64,000 nt of DNA, from positions 1,874,601-1,938,600 of the forward strand of contig NZ_CP090364.1 of the NCBI RefSeq assembly GCF_021432065.1. The letters are read 5' to 3'. Both the position numbers and the translations under genes were made by a program. This DNA is from Photobacterium sp. TLY01. GTDB lineage: Bacteria; Pseudomonadota; Gammaproteobacteria; Enterobacterales; Vibrionaceae. This document shows positions 36,350 through 45,833 of this stretch, one piece after another (within the stretch, counting starts at the first letter, position 1; each line of letters starts with the position of its first letter). Under the pieces are notes generated by a model. The model had not been told where the DNA came from, did not search any database, and saw only the letters and a program-made list of their open reading frames with translations.

Positions 36350-37003
36350 TTACCAGAGCGGCATCGCATCCGCAACGTGCGGGTTACTGGCGCGCTCTTC
36401 ACCAAAAGTCGACATTGGACCGTGACCGGGAATAAAGCGCGTATCATTGCCCAGTGGCCATAACTTGGTTTTGATCGAAGCAATCAAAGTGCCATGGTCG
36501 CCACGCGGGAAATCGGTTCTGCCGATACTGCCGTGAAACAGCACATCCCCCACCGCAGCCAGCCCGGCTTCTTTACTGTGCAGAATCACATGTCCCGGTG
36601 TATGACCCGGCGTATGGTACACAGCCAGGCTCTGTTCACCGAAGTGGATGTCGTCTCCCTCATCGAGCCAGCGGTCAGGCTGAAACGCAGTCACAGGCGG
36701 AAAACCAAACATCTGGCACTGCTGCTGCAGCGAGTTCAGCCAGAACGCGTCGTCTTTATGCGGTCCCCATACAGGCACCTCAAGCTGAGATGATAAAGGT
36801 GCCGTGCCGCCAACATGATCCAAGTGACCATGCGTCAGAACGATCTTCACCACCCTGATGCCTAACGACGCAATACGGGCTGTGATACGGTCAATATCCC
36901 CACCGGGATCAACAACCACACCTTCCAGCGTTTGATCACACCACAGAATTGAGCAATTCTGCTGAAACGGTGTCACTGGCACGATTTCAAACTGCAGACT
37001 CAT
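36350..37003 (-). CDS. gloC: Type II glyoxalase-like metallo-beta-lactamase-fold hydrolase GloC (YcbL)
   Basis: Cytoplasmic hydrolase of 217 residues, close to E. coli YcbL/GloC (215). It hydrolyses S-lactoylglutathione in methylglyoxal detoxification. Zinc ligands: H58, H60, D62 and H63 in THGHLDHVGG, a His in HTPGHTPGH (about 131-139), Asp in GDVLFHGSIGRTD (about 153) and the C-terminal His in PGHGP. It converges with DUF2982 (5 bp apart) and follows mepK by 66 bp. Confidence 0.93.
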   Translation of the reverse strand: MSLQFEIVPVTPFQQNCSILWCDQTLEGVVVDPGGDIDRITARIASLGIRVVKIVLTHGHLDHVGGTAPLSSQLEVPVWGPHKDDAFWLNSLQQQCQMFGFPPVTAFQPDRWLDEGDDIHFGEQSLAVYHTPGHTPGHVILHSKEAGLAAVGDVLFHGSIGRTDFPRGDHGTLIASIKTKLWPLGNDTRFIPGHGPMSTFGEERASNPHVADAMPLW

Positions 37004-37069
37004 ACATTTGTCCTAACTGTTCCAAAACCGCGCCAGCATACCACACCCCTGCTGTTCTGCGTACTGTGC

Positions 37070-37621
37070 TTACCAGCGGCGCACCGGACCTGTGTCAATG
37101 TGCACAAACCCGCTGCGAGGATAATAACCCACACCACCCAGCTTCAGATCCAGCGCTGCACTGCGGACACGAGACAAAGAAATACCTTCCAGATTAAAAT
37201 CAATGGCTTGACCGGTCATGTGGTAGCTTTTCTTTGCCACGCCTTTGGTGGAGCCGCGCAGCATTTGATTGGTTTTGGGCGAACGGTAACCAGAGATGAT
37301 ACGAACCTGGCCTTTATGGCTCAGTTCTTCACGGATCTGGGAAATCGCATCGAACAGACGTCGGTCCATTGGCGCCACTTCATTCTGACGAAAGTCGCGG
37401 CAAATATGGTTCATGCGCTTTAACTCTTTGTCCAGATAGAACTTCCCGTCAAAGTAACGTGTTTCCAATTCTTCTTTGGTATGAATGTTACATAGGTACA
37501 GCTCACGAGCACTTTTCGCGCTGTATGGGCTCGCAATCGCCATTTTTGGCAACATAAAGGCGCCTAAAGTCAGCCCGCTCGCGATCAGGAGCTGACGACG
37601 CTTATTATCTACTTCTGACAT
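37070..37621 (-). CDS. mepK: Murein endopeptidase MepK (YcbK, DUF882/M15)
   Basis: Protein of 183 residues (E. coli YcbK 182). A Tat-like or Sec signal (RRQLLIASGLTLGAFMLP), then a peptidase M15-like domain with the zinc and catalytic pattern in SGYRSPKTNQML, YHMTGQAIDFNLEG and FVHIDTGPVRRW. MepK cleaves meso-DAP cross-links made by L,D-transpeptidases, which fits its place next to ldtD. The ATG at 37621 gives the family's usual start. Confidence 0.92.
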   Translation of the reverse strand: MSEVDNKRRQLLIASGLTLGAFMLPKMAIASPYSAKSARELYLCNIHTKEELETRYFDGKFYLDKELKRMNHICRDFRQNEVAPMDRRLFDAISQIREELSHKGQVRIISGYRSPKTNQMLRGSTKGVAKKSYHMTGQAIDFNLEGISLSRVRSAALDLKLGGVGYYPRSGFVHIDTGPVRRW

Positions 37622-37776
37622 CCTGAAAAACTCAACTGTAAAACACAAAAAACAAGCGCAAAAGCCTGTAAACGACTGCACGATAGCCGTGTGTTTTCGA
37701 TGAGTCAACGCACAAATGTCAAAAAACAGACACCAAAAAAGCCAACAAACTGACTAGTTATTGACGCACAAGGAAT

Positions 37777-39564
37777 TTAATTTTTGTAAATTGATGCAAA
37801 TTTTTCAGAGTCTGGTGAATTTTTATCCTGCTCGTCGTACTGATACACATCATTGCGATAATTCACCAATCCTTCGCCGTCAATCCAGGCTGTCTGATAA
37901 ATCAGGAACACTTGGATCTTCGGTTTCACACCCACAGTTCGGGTCGAAGTGCGCCCGGCCAGTTGATCAAAGCGCTGTTCGGATACCCCTGCATAGGTGA
38001 GCAGCACTTTTGCCATCTCATCCGCGCCCTGAACACGGATACAGCCTGAGCTGAATGCTCTGAAGTCTTTATTAAACAGACTTTTTGACGGTGTATCGTG
38101 AAGATAAATCGCCTGATTGTTCGGAATATTGAATTTAAAGCGCCCCAGCGCGTTATGGGCACCTGGCTTTTGCCGCAGACGATACGGGAAATTTTTCGCA
38201 TTGACATAGCGCCAGTTGATCGAGCTGATCGGTATTTTTTCGTTACTGTTCCAGCCGCGGAGCACGTCGTAATGATGACGATAGAGATAGCCGCTGTCAT
38301 AGCGGGCCTTCGGCAGAATATCTTTCCTCATAATGGAGTTCGGGACATTCCAGTAAGGATTAAAGACCACCGAGGATAAGCTTGAACTCATAATCGGCGT
38401 TGGGCGTTTGGGCTGTCCGACAATCACTCTGGCATCAAATACCATACGATTATCCAGCCACAAATTCAACGCAAAATCAGGAATATTCACCACCAGCCGG
38501 GAAGGAAAATCAGACGTCCACACCCGGCTGCGCTGGGCATTAAGTGCCAGCAGGCGGATGCGTTCCTGGGGCGTCACTGCGAGCCAGGCACGGGTTTGCG
38601 GGCCGATTGCACCGTCCACTTTTAGTCCATGCCGTTGCTGGAAGTGTTTCACGGCCTCGGCCAGATCGATATTGTAATGTTTTTTGCCCGCGGTTCTGAG
38701 TTGCTCCGCCTGATAGTCCGTTAAATCTCCCAAACGTTCCAGCATACTGATCAGAACATCAGGATCTCTCAGCCAGGCGCCCAGACGGATAATGCCGGGC
38801 TGACTGAACACAGGCCAGGGCTTCTCCGCTATCGCTTCCATTCGGTTGATGGCTTGCAGAAACTGGTTGTAATTTCGTCCGGTCGGTTTGAGCGATGCGA
38901 CAAAAGCACTCAACTGATCACGCTCCAGTACAGCCATCAACTCAGCCAGACGTTCATCCGAAGGCGCAGGCATGCGCGCTGGCACTTCCTCGCTAAACAG
39001 CCACTGCGTACGGTTATCCATGACATTTTCAATGAAACTGAGATACGCCAGCAAGGTGTCTGTCGCCAGCAGATCATACTGCCGCCAGTCGTTGCTTTGC
39101 TTAAGCTGTTTGAGGCGTTTCAGTCGCTGATTAAAATCCGGAGTCGTTTCTGCAAGCGTCAGTAGCCACAACTGCTGCTCAAAATCAGTCACGGTGAAAC
39201 TATCTTGCCAGAGCGGCACATATCCTAAACCGTGATAGAGCTGGGCAAGCTGTTGTTTATACCGCAGGTCCGGCAGTTGAGCAGACACATCATTGACCCA
39301 GGCCAGTGACTTTTGCCGGATCAACGCGAGTTCTTCCGCCTGTTTCTGAGCCTGAATCTGCTCCGGTGTTGGCGCGACAGCTGCTGCCTCGGCCACAGGG
39401 GCGGCTTCAGCGACAGCACTTGTTTGCGCTTCTGGTGCAACAGGCGCTTCGATGTCTGTACGGATCTCAGACTGAGGATCTGTGATTGACACGTCCTGTG
39501 CTTGCAGCATGTATGAAACACTGCTGGCTACCAGAAGAAGCCCGATACGACCTAGCCTCGTCAT
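37777..39564 (-). CDS. ldtD: L,D-transpeptidase LdtD (YcbB)
   Basis: Periplasmic enzyme of 595 residues (E. coli 615). Signal peptide (1-22, LQA-Q), Pro/Ala/Glu-rich linker, N-terminal scaffold, peptidoglycan-binding domain (HFQQRHGLKVDGAIGPQTR) and YkuD catalytic domain with the active-site motif SGCIRVQGA and the upstream His in YLHDTPSK. It makes 3-3 meso-DAP cross-links, a beta-lactam-resistant route. GGAG precedes the ATG. Upstream of mepK and gloC on the same strand, as in E. coli. Confidence 0.95.
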   Translation of the reverse strand: MTRLGRIGLLLVASSVSYMLQAQDVSITDPQSEIRTDIEAPVAPEAQTSAVAEAAPVAEAAAVAPTPEQIQAQKQAEELALIRQKSLAWVNDVSAQLPDLRYKQQLAQLYHGLGYVPLWQDSFTVTDFEQQLWLLTLAETTPDFNQRLKRLKQLKQSNDWRQYDLLATDTLLAYLSFIENVMDNRTQWLFSEEVPARMPAPSDERLAELMAVLERDQLSAFVASLKPTGRNYNQFLQAINRMEAIAEKPWPVFSQPGIIRLGAWLRDPDVLISMLERLGDLTDYQAEQLRTAGKKHYNIDLAEAVKHFQQRHGLKVDGAIGPQTRAWLAVTPQERIRLLALNAQRSRVWTSDFPSRLVVNIPDFALNLWLDNRMVFDARVIVGQPKRPTPIMSSSLSSVVFNPYWNVPNSIMRKDILPKARYDSGYLYRHHYDVLRGWNSNEKIPISSINWRYVNAKNFPYRLRQKPGAHNALGRFKFNIPNNQAIYLHDTPSKSLFNKDFRAFSSGCIRVQGADEMAKVLLTYAGVSEQRFDQLAGRTSTRTVGVKPKIQVFLIYQTAWIDGEGLVNYRNDVYQYDEQDKNSPDSEKFASIYKN

Positions 39565-39701
39565 GTGCGCTCTCCGCTACCATCACTATCATTATGGCAA
39601 AGCAAAGCAATTACCGCTTAAAATCAAGCGATAACTCGATGCTTTCCCTGTTTATAGTGATAAAGGTAGCGAGATCTTCGAAAGGCCGTTGTTTCAAAGT
39701 T

Positions 39702-40844
39702 TCAACTGAACAGCAATTTCCAGTGGTTGTCCCACATCACTGCGGATTGATCGATACGCCCGGGCTGGAGTGGTGTGCGGGTCAGAATTTTGCCCGCCCC
39801 GGATCCCACCAGCCATTGTCCCTGACTGACGGCCACCCCGGATGCATCCGTCAATGGCTGCAGATCCACCAGCGCACCTGTTGCTTCACGCCAGATACCA
39901 TAACAATTGCCTCGCGGCGAGGTCGCCAGCAGGTAGCCATCCAGGCTGGCAATACTGGCAATATAGTGGTTAAACCGCATCCAGTCCTCTTCATCCGCTA
40001 ACAACGGACGAAGCTCGCTGCCACGGGTATGCAGATGGACCAGCGGCGCGGCCTGATCTGGCAATCCCCGGTATTGCTGACCGCAGGCGATGTCACCGGT
40101 ATCTGTCACTGCAAGATGCCGGATACTCAGCCGTTTATCTGACAGCACAGCTTTCTCGACCACTTGCCCGCTCTCAATATCGAGATACACTAATGCAGGC
40201 TGCATGCTATCCAGATTGAACGGTTCGCGGCCCAAGGTATGGACGCCCCCGACACCTATCGCCAGGGTGTCCGGATCGGCCAGCACCACTTCATGCGGCC
40301 CAATACCAAATCCAGTATATTCAGCCACTTTTTGCAGCCCGGCTGTCGGATCATAAACGCCAATCACACCTTCACTGGTTGTGCTCACCCCTTCGGTGGC
40401 GAACAGGTAACGGCCGTCAGCAGAAAACGCGCCATGACCGTAATAATGGCGGTTCTGATCGGCACGGCGAAGCGGCAGCATCTCTCCCGTTGCCGGATAA
40501 AAAGCCTGCATATACGCCCCCGGACGACGGGCAAACGCCACCGCCAGTGCGCCGCCAGGCTGAATCGCTACCCCGTGACCGCGCTCAGGCAGGGCTATCT
40601 GATGAATGGGCTGGCCGTGCGCGTCTGCCACGACAACGGCATAACGGCCGTCAGCGGTTCTGCTGCAGCCGATGAGACGATCGCCGTTTTCTGTGCCAGT
40701 TAACTGCCCTTGAGTCAGCGATTCCCTGGCAATATCGGCTGAAGCACAGGCTGACAGAATCCCGGCAGTTGGAAGCAAAATAGCAGTGCCCAGCGCCTTC
40801 TTTAGCAGTGCACGTCTTGTTAGATCAGTCACCATCGGTTGCAT
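39702..40844 (-). CDS. DUF1513 protein with Tat-type lipoprotein signal
   Basis: Protein of 380 residues, last gene of the iron operon. The N terminus LTRRALLKKALGTAILLPTAG carries a twin-arginine and then a lipobox (ILSAC). The body is a beta-propeller-like DUF1513 domain (GHGVAIQPGGALAVAFARRP, YYGHGAFSADGRYLFATEG). DUF1513 proteins typically travel with imelysins and di-haem oxidoreductases; function unknown. Its start overlaps the preceding imelysin gene by 20 nt. Confidence 0.88.
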   Translation of the reverse strand: MQPMVTDLTRRALLKKALGTAILLPTAGILSACASADIARESLTQGQLTGTENGDRLIGCSRTADGRYAVVVADAHGQPIHQIALPERGHGVAIQPGGALAVAFARRPGAYMQAFYPATGEMLPLRRADQNRHYYGHGAFSADGRYLFATEGVSTTSEGVIGVYDPTAGLQKVAEYTGFGIGPHEVVLADPDTLAIGVGGVHTLGREPFNLDSMQPALVYLDIESGQVVEKAVLSDKRLSIRHLAVTDTGDIACGQQYRGLPDQAAPLVHLHTRGSELRPLLADEEDWMRFNHYIASIASLDGYLLATSPRGNCYGIWREATGALVDLQPLTDASGVAVSQGQWLVGSGAGKILTRTPLQPGRIDQSAVMWDNHWKLLFS

Positions 40845-41841
40845 TAAATCCTACGACAATACCTAAAGCAGGCGATACCTCATCATGGAGCGCGAAACGA
40901 ATGTACTCCATGCCGTTAAAAATATGGATAAGTTCGCGATACCCATCGCGTGTTTTCAGTAACGCGCCCATGCTGGCGCTTTGCGGCCAGCTGACGAGCA
41001 GGCTGTCGAACTGCCCGGCAATACGATCAGCCAGTTCGGCTTCTCCCTGCGCCCGTAATAAAGCATCCAACCCTTTCCCTTCTGCCAGATACAGCGATTG
41101 CATGGCCTGTACATTGGCTTTCAGATTGCGCATTGACGTTTGAGAGCGCCAGGACTCGGCCTGATAAGGACGCGGATGACCCGGTTTGCCCATCGGCAAT
41201 GTCAGCTTCTTCATGGCAAAGTCCAGCTGATTGGTCAGGGCGCCAACGTATTCGCCCAATGCCAGTTGCGGTGTCATTGCCTGCCAGGGATTGGCTTTCC
41301 AGGCATCCATCAGGGCTTCCCCACTCTGCGTCAGGCGCTGACCTATTGCCGTTGCCAACTCACAGCCCTGCGGCTGCTGCAACCGCTCAGGATGCGCGTA
41401 CAACAGCCATTCCATGGCACCCGCTCCCTGGACGGCGACACTTTGATCAGCAAGTAATGCCGCGTTCCAGTGTGTATTCTGAGCAAGAAGCTGTTCCATT
41501 TTCCGGCCGGTAATGTCTTTCTTATCCGGCCAGAATTGAATTTGCCAGGTCAGCACCAGTGCAGCTTCACTGCCTTTTTCCCGCCCCTGTAACACCATCC
41601 AGTCCTGCATCAGTACTTGCCATGCTGAGCGGCTTGCCGCCAGATGATCATCCGTGTTTGCCTGACAAAGCGTCTCGACGGCACTCTCCAACTCCCGGGC
41701 GGCTTCTGTAAATGCCTCAACAGCGTTCACGTGTTGCTGGTGAATCGTGGCACTGACTGTCTCTTGATCTTCCTGACACCCCGCCAGCCCGGTCACCCAA
41801 GGCATCAAGCACAGCGCAATCATCATTTTTTTCATTTTCAT
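40825..41841 (-). CDS. Imelysin-family lipoprotein (second imelysin of the operon)
   Basis: Protein of 338 residues with lipobox LAGC (C22) and an all-helical imelysin domain. In this family a GxHxxE motif is a candidate metal site; here the aligned segment is G139-A-G141-A-M-E144, so the His is replaced by Gly while the Glu remains. Typical framing motifs ARELESAVETL and FNGMEYIRFAL are present. A periplasmic iron-uptake role is likely from context. It begins 4 nt after the di-haem gene. Confidence 0.87.
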   Translation of the reverse strand: MKMKKMMIALCLMPWVTGLAGCQEDQETVSATIHQQHVNAVEAFTEAARELESAVETLCQANTDDHLAASRSAWQVLMQDWMVLQGREKGSEAALVLTWQIQFWPDKKDITGRKMEQLLAQNTHWNAALLADQSVAVQGAGAMEWLLYAHPERLQQPQGCELATAIGQRLTQSGEALMDAWKANPWQAMTPQLALGEYVGALTNQLDFAMKKLTLPMGKPGHPRPYQAESWRSQTSMRNLKANVQAMQSLYLAEGKGLDALLRAQGEAELADRIAGQFDSLLVSWPQSASMGALLKTRDGYRELIHIFNGMEYIRFALHDEVSPALGIVVGFNATDGD

Positions 41842-41845
41842 GTCC

Positions 41846-43288
41846 TTACAGAGAGTGCAGGAAAGCGATTAAGGCTTCCCGATCCGGTTTAGCCAGCTGG
41901 CGCACCTGATCACGGCTGGCCTGCGCTTCCCCGCCATGCCAAAGCACTGCTTCCATCAGATTACGGGCCCGGCCGTCATGCAGAAAATAGGTATGGCCAT
42001 TCACTTCTTCGGTATAGCCAATCCCCCACAGCGGTGCGGTTCGCCATTCCCGGCCGTTGGCCAGAAACTCGCCGCGACCATCCGCCAGACCTTCGCCCAT
42101 GTCATGCAGCAGCAGATCGGTATACGGGTGAATGGTCTGCTCAGACAGAGCCGGTAAACTGTCGACTTTGGCGGACTGCAGCTTGCTCTGGTGGCAAGAT
42201 CCGCACCCTACCTCAGCAAATACGCGCTCACCGCGTTTTACTTGCGGATCATCCAAATTACGGCGCACAGGCACAGCCAGATGACGGGAATAGAATTCAA
42301 CAAAATTCATGATCTTATCGCTGACTTCGGGGGAGCCGCCATTGGGCAGAGTCTGACAGACGTCCTGACCGCTGGTGCAGTTTTCAACCGGAAACAAACG
42401 ACTGGTCAGGCCCAGATCGCCGTTAAACGCGCCGGCGTTTTGCTGCATCAGTGTCGGCTGACCGGCTTTCCAGCCGAAGCGCCCGGCAACGGTTTGGTGT
42501 TTTTCAACATCCCATACCCGGTTCAGCCGGCCGGAAATCCCCTTCCCTTCTTCCTGCTGTGCTGCCGCAATGGATAGCAAAGTTTGCTCAGGGATCTGCT
42601 CAAGCAACCCCAGGCCGATCATGGGTGGCGCAATCCGCGCTGACATCATGATGTCCGGGTGCAGGTCGCCATAATTGAGGTGAGTGATCGCTAGCGCAGG
42701 TTTGCGCAGTGTGACGACCTCGCCATCCGAAAAAGTGACCGGCACATCTGTGTATGTCACGGCGATCTGACCTTCAGGCTTGGCATCAGGCAAAGCAAAA
42801 TCCTGCAACTGACCACCGTAGACAGGATCCGGAATCACACCATCGACAATCAGGGCTTTTTTCTGCTCCGGTGTCAGGGCCGGGATACTTAAGCGCACCA
42901 GCATAGACACAGCGTTGGTATCGCCTGCTTCCGGCGGGTGACCACGACCGTCTTTGATGTGACAATTCTGGCAACCGTTGGTATTGAACAAAGGCCCCAG
43001 TCCGTCACGCGCTTCGGTGGTCGCGGGGGCCTGCACCCAGGGGTTACGGAAAAAACTGTTGCCGACACTAAAATCCAGACGATGAACCAAAGGGAGATTT
43101 GCCGCTGGCATAGAAAACGCATTCGCGCCGGTTTTCGTGACACTGGTTGCGCCACCGGATTTCAGCAAAGAAAGATCAGCCGTAGCCGCAGTTTCACTGT
43201 TTTGCTGGGCTGCTGCTGGCAAAGCGATCACCAGCGGCAAAGAAAATGCAACCACCCTGGCTGCAAAGGACTTCAATTTCATGTTCAT
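41846..43288 (-). CDS. Di-haem oxidoreductase (DHOR, DUF1111 family)
   Basis: Exported c-type cytochrome of 480 residues. Signal peptide (1-27, AAA-QQ), two haem-binding CXXCH motifs: CQNCH (106-110) and CGSCH (about 361-365). Fold relatives are bacterial cytochrome c peroxidases and thiol oxidoreductases. In imelysin operons it probably handles electron transfer for ferric/ferrous conversion at the periplasm; the true substrate is not known. An alternative start at the second Met (residue 3) is possible. Confidence 0.9.
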   Translation of the reverse strand: MNMKLKSFAARVVAFSLPLVIALPAAAQQNSETAATADLSLLKSGGATSVTKTGANAFSMPAANLPLVHRLDFSVGNSFFRNPWVQAPATTEARDGLGPLFNTNGCQNCHIKDGRGHPPEAGDTNAVSMLVRLSIPALTPEQKKALIVDGVIPDPVYGGQLQDFALPDAKPEGQIAVTYTDVPVTFSDGEVVTLRKPALAITHLNYGDLHPDIMMSARIAPPMIGLGLLEQIPEQTLLSIAAAQQEEGKGISGRLNRVWDVEKHQTVAGRFGWKAGQPTLMQQNAGAFNGDLGLTSRLFPVENCTSGQDVCQTLPNGGSPEVSDKIMNFVEFYSRHLAVPVRRNLDDPQVKRGERVFAEVGCGSCHQSKLQSAKVDSLPALSEQTIHPYTDLLLHDMGEGLADGRGEFLANGREWRTAPLWGIGYTEEVNGHTYFLHDGRARNLMEAVLWHGGEAQASRDQVRQLAKPDREALIAFLHSL

Positions 43289-43333
43289 ACACGCTCACAT
43301 TCTTCAGACAACAAGAATCCGATATGACGGCAA

Positions 43334-43353
43334 AAGGGCTCAAATGAGCCCTT
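43334..43353 (-). other. Intercistronic hairpin after the first imelysin gene
   Basis: AAGGGCTC-ATTT-GAGCCCTT (minus-strand reading) followed by a short T run, in the 100-bp gap between the first imelysin and the di-haem gene. It could act as a partial terminator that keeps the downstream genes at lower level. Confidence 0.55.
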
Positions 43354-43388
43354 AATTTTTGTTTTTAATTGATTCATGCCAATACGGT

Positions 43389-44642
43389 TTAAAACTGGTG
43401 ATCTGCAGTATCCGGATTCAGATTTGTGACACCCAGAATGCTGGCAGCACGTTCAATCTCAGCGGTTTGCTTCACCAGCGCCATGATGGCGTCATTGACC
43501 AGCTGGTTACCGGCTTTGTTACCCGCAGCAATCAGCTGATCAAAATGCTGATTATTTTTTTCCGCTGACTCAACCAGGGTGTAGACCTGCGCACGGGCAT
43601 TGTCGAACTCAGTATGAATCGCCTTGGCCGCTTGCTGATCTTTCTCCGCCACCAAGTCATGGATGCTCGGCCCTGTCAGGGTGCTGCCATCAACACGCTT
43701 GTAAGTGCCGGTGTAGACGTTATAAATGCCCTGCTCATCATAGAAATGGGAGTTATGCGTATTGTCGGAGAAACAGTCATGCTCATCTTCAGTGGAGTTG
43801 GCTTCCAGTGCCACTTTCATGCGCTCACCAGCCAGTTCGCCCAAAGACAGGGATCCCATGCCGAACAGCATTTTACGTAAACCGTTATCTGGTGAATCTG
43901 CCAGCAGCTCGCTGCGATAATTGCCTTTTTCGGCCACAGACCATTGCTTGGCCATCCAGTCCAGATCGGTCATCAGCAGCTCAGACGCCGCTTTCAGGTA
44001 AGCCCGGCGGCGATCACAATGACCATTGGTACAGGCTTCACCGCTTGCAAAATCGGTATAAGCACGCTCACCGGCGCCTGCAGAGGTCCCGTTCAAATCC
44101 TGACCCCACAGCAAAAATTCAATGGCGTGATAACCGGTTGCGACGTTGGCTTCCGAACCACCAACTTCATTCATATCCGCCAGTAACTCAGGGGTAATTT
44201 TCACTGCATTGAGGGTTGCGTTACCGACCTGGATCGTTTCATTAGCAATGATATTGGCCGTTGCACCTTCATTACCCAGCTCATGGTGATAACCCTGAGC
44301 CACATAATCGATCAAACCTTCATCCAGAGGCCAGGCATTGAGTTGACCTTCCCAGTCGTCAACAACCGGATTCCCAAAACGAAACACTTCCGATTGCTGA
44401 TAAGGGATACGCGCCAGCTTCCAGGCCGCTTTGGCCTCAGCCAGCGTCTTTTCAGAAGGCGAAGCAATCAAAGCATCAATGGCTTTATCCAGGTTTTGGG
44501 CTGTTGTCCGGGCATCACTGAAAACATGAAAAGCAATATCTGCGTAATGGCTGACCACATCTTGCTTGGAGACTGCAGCATGTGCTGAAGCGGAGACCAC
44601 AACAGAAGCGGCCAGCAGCGTCAGGGAAAACGTCTTTTTCAT
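43389..44642 (-). CDS. Imelysin-family iron-regulated protein (IrpA-like)
   Basis: Periplasmic protein of 417 residues, first gene of the operon. Signal peptide (1-22, AHA-A) then a two-bundle imelysin domain. The GxHxxE motif is intact (G170-Y-H172-A-I-E175 in GYHAIEFLLWGQD), along with FGNPVVDDWEGQLNAWP and FGMGSLSLGELAGERM typical of IrpA-like members. It is thought to bind or process iron at the cell surface or in the periplasm. The start at 44642 begins the signal peptide; the frame extends 21 codons into the Fur box region. Confidence 0.92.
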   Translation of the reverse strand: MKKTFSLTLLAASVVVSASAHAAVSKQDVVSHYADIAFHVFSDARTTAQNLDKAIDALIASPSEKTLAEAKAAWKLARIPYQQSEVFRFGNPVVDDWEGQLNAWPLDEGLIDYVAQGYHHELGNEGATANIIANETIQVGNATLNAVKITPELLADMNEVGGSEANVATGYHAIEFLLWGQDLNGTSAGAGERAYTDFASGEACTNGHCDRRRAYLKAASELLMTDLDWMAKQWSVAEKGNYRSELLADSPDNGLRKMLFGMGSLSLGELAGERMKVALEANSTEDEHDCFSDNTHNSHFYDEQGIYNVYTGTYKRVDGSTLTGPSIHDLVAEKDQQAAKAIHTEFDNARAQVYTLVESAEKNNQHFDQLIAAGNKAGNQLVNDAIMALVKQTAEIERAASILGVTNLNPDTADHQF

Positions 44643-45197
44643 CTTGGGCGTATCGTCCTTGGTGAATTTAAAAACAATGAGGCTTATATTGAGAATTATT
44701 ATCATTCACGAAAAAGACAATAACAAGTAACAAATAGAAACAATTTGAAAAACAGTGACCAAAATCCGTACAAACATAAAAATGCGACGCTGGGTGGTCA
44801 GGTTTTCACCATTTTTCTCAGCGCACCTGCCGATTGTTCATATTGATTCCGTGTTTCTGGCATGGGTCCGATCACTATTCCTCTCATCTACAATAGAAAT
44901 GATCAGCAGGAATCGACAACGGGTCTGATTATCATGAAATACCGAAGTCGTTCGTCGCTGCCAGATGATGCCAGCAGCTGAAAAATCGTGCAAATCATGG
45001 TTTTGACAGTATTTTTGATAGCTGGCTGATTCACTGGCGTGCTAGAATTTTGGCTTTACTCAAGGTCTGACTGAAAAGATAAGCCATCACATCCGCTGAC
45101 TATTCAGACAACCTGAATCAATAAGTGCTTTTGCCGTTTCTATCACGCAACAATCCATCACCTGATGTTCCGTGCGGCAACAAGGTGGGAGAGCAAC
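44643..45197. other. Divergent intergenic region, about 550 bp
   Basis: Contains the Fur box (44691-44709) of the imelysin operon and, near the right end, an extended -10 (TGC-TAGAAT, 45040-45048) for the MarR gene. No gene is supported in between; a 15-codon frame at 44934 has no ribosome site. Confidence 0.5.
44691..44709. promoter_or_regulatory. Fur box of the imelysin operon
   Basis: GAGAATTATTATCATTCAC matches the 19-bp Fur consensus GATAATGATAATCATTATC at 14 positions. It lies 49 bp upstream of the imelysin start, so iron repression is expected. Confidence 0.75.
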
Positions 45198-45698
45198 ATG
45201 GACAAACATGAAGAAGTCCTCATCGCCCTGCGACAAATAATCCGAGCGATCGACCTGCATTCAAGACAACTGAACAAATCAACCGGTCTGACCGGACCGC
45301 AACTGGTATTGATGAAAGCCATCCGCGATTCAGGTGAAGTGACAATTCGCCAGCTTTCCAGTAACACCAATATGAGTCAGGCAACCGCAACGACCATTCT
45401 GGACCGATTGGAAAAACGCGGCCTCGTTGTCCGAGAAAGAAGCAAGCTGGATAAACGCAAAGTGCATGCGCATCTCACCGCGGAGGGCTTGGCGAATCTG
45501 GATAAAGCCCCGTTGCCGTTGCAGGAAAGTTTTGTCTCCCGTTTTCAGCAGTTAGACGAATGGGAGCAATCGCTGTTGCTCTCGTCGGTACAGCGCATCT
45601 CTTCCATGATGAATGCCGAACACCTGGACGTGGCACCGATGCTGGAAGTCGGCAGTATTACCCAGACCCATCCCGACGACACCTCAGGGCATCACTAA
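45198..45698 (+). CDS. cosR: MarR-family regulator, CosR/EctR-like
   Basis: DNA-binding protein of 166 residues. MDKHEEVLIALRQIIRAIDL and the winged helix (GEVTIRQLSSNTNMSQATAT, DRLEKRGLVVRERSKLDKRK) closely resemble CosR of vibrios, which represses ectoine and compatible-solute uptake genes at low salinity. GGGAGAG precedes the ATG. No ectoine or betaine genes are adjacent, so targets must lie elsewhere. The symbol is a by-eye assignment; a generic MarR is the alternative. Confidence 0.75.
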   Translation: MDKHEEVLIALRQIIRAIDLHSRQLNKSTGLTGPQLVLMKAIRDSGEVTIRQLSSNTNMSQATATTILDRLEKRGLVVRERSKLDKRKVHAHLTAEGLANLDKAPLPLQESFVSRFQQLDEWEQSLLLSSVQRISSMMNAEHLDVAPMLEVGSITQTHPDDTSGHH

Positions 45699-45715
45699 AC
45701 ATCCTTTCTTCTTAT

Positions 45716-45737
45716 CCGCCGGACAGATTCCCGGCGG
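45716..45737 (+). terminator. Terminator of the MarR gene
   Basis: CCGCCGG / CCGGCGG stem with an 8-nt loop, followed by GTTGTTTT, shortly after the stop codon. Confidence 0.65.
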
Positions 45738-45833
45738 GTTGTTTTGCCTTTATTCTGTTTGCTTATCGCCTCGTCACACTGACTTTGCTATTATCCATTC
45801 CTAAAATTCATTAATGATTCATCGGGACGATTT

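Noticed and set aside
44934..44981. 15-codon frame in the imelysin/MarR intergenic region
   Set aside because: No ribosome site and no recognisable product; too short to support.
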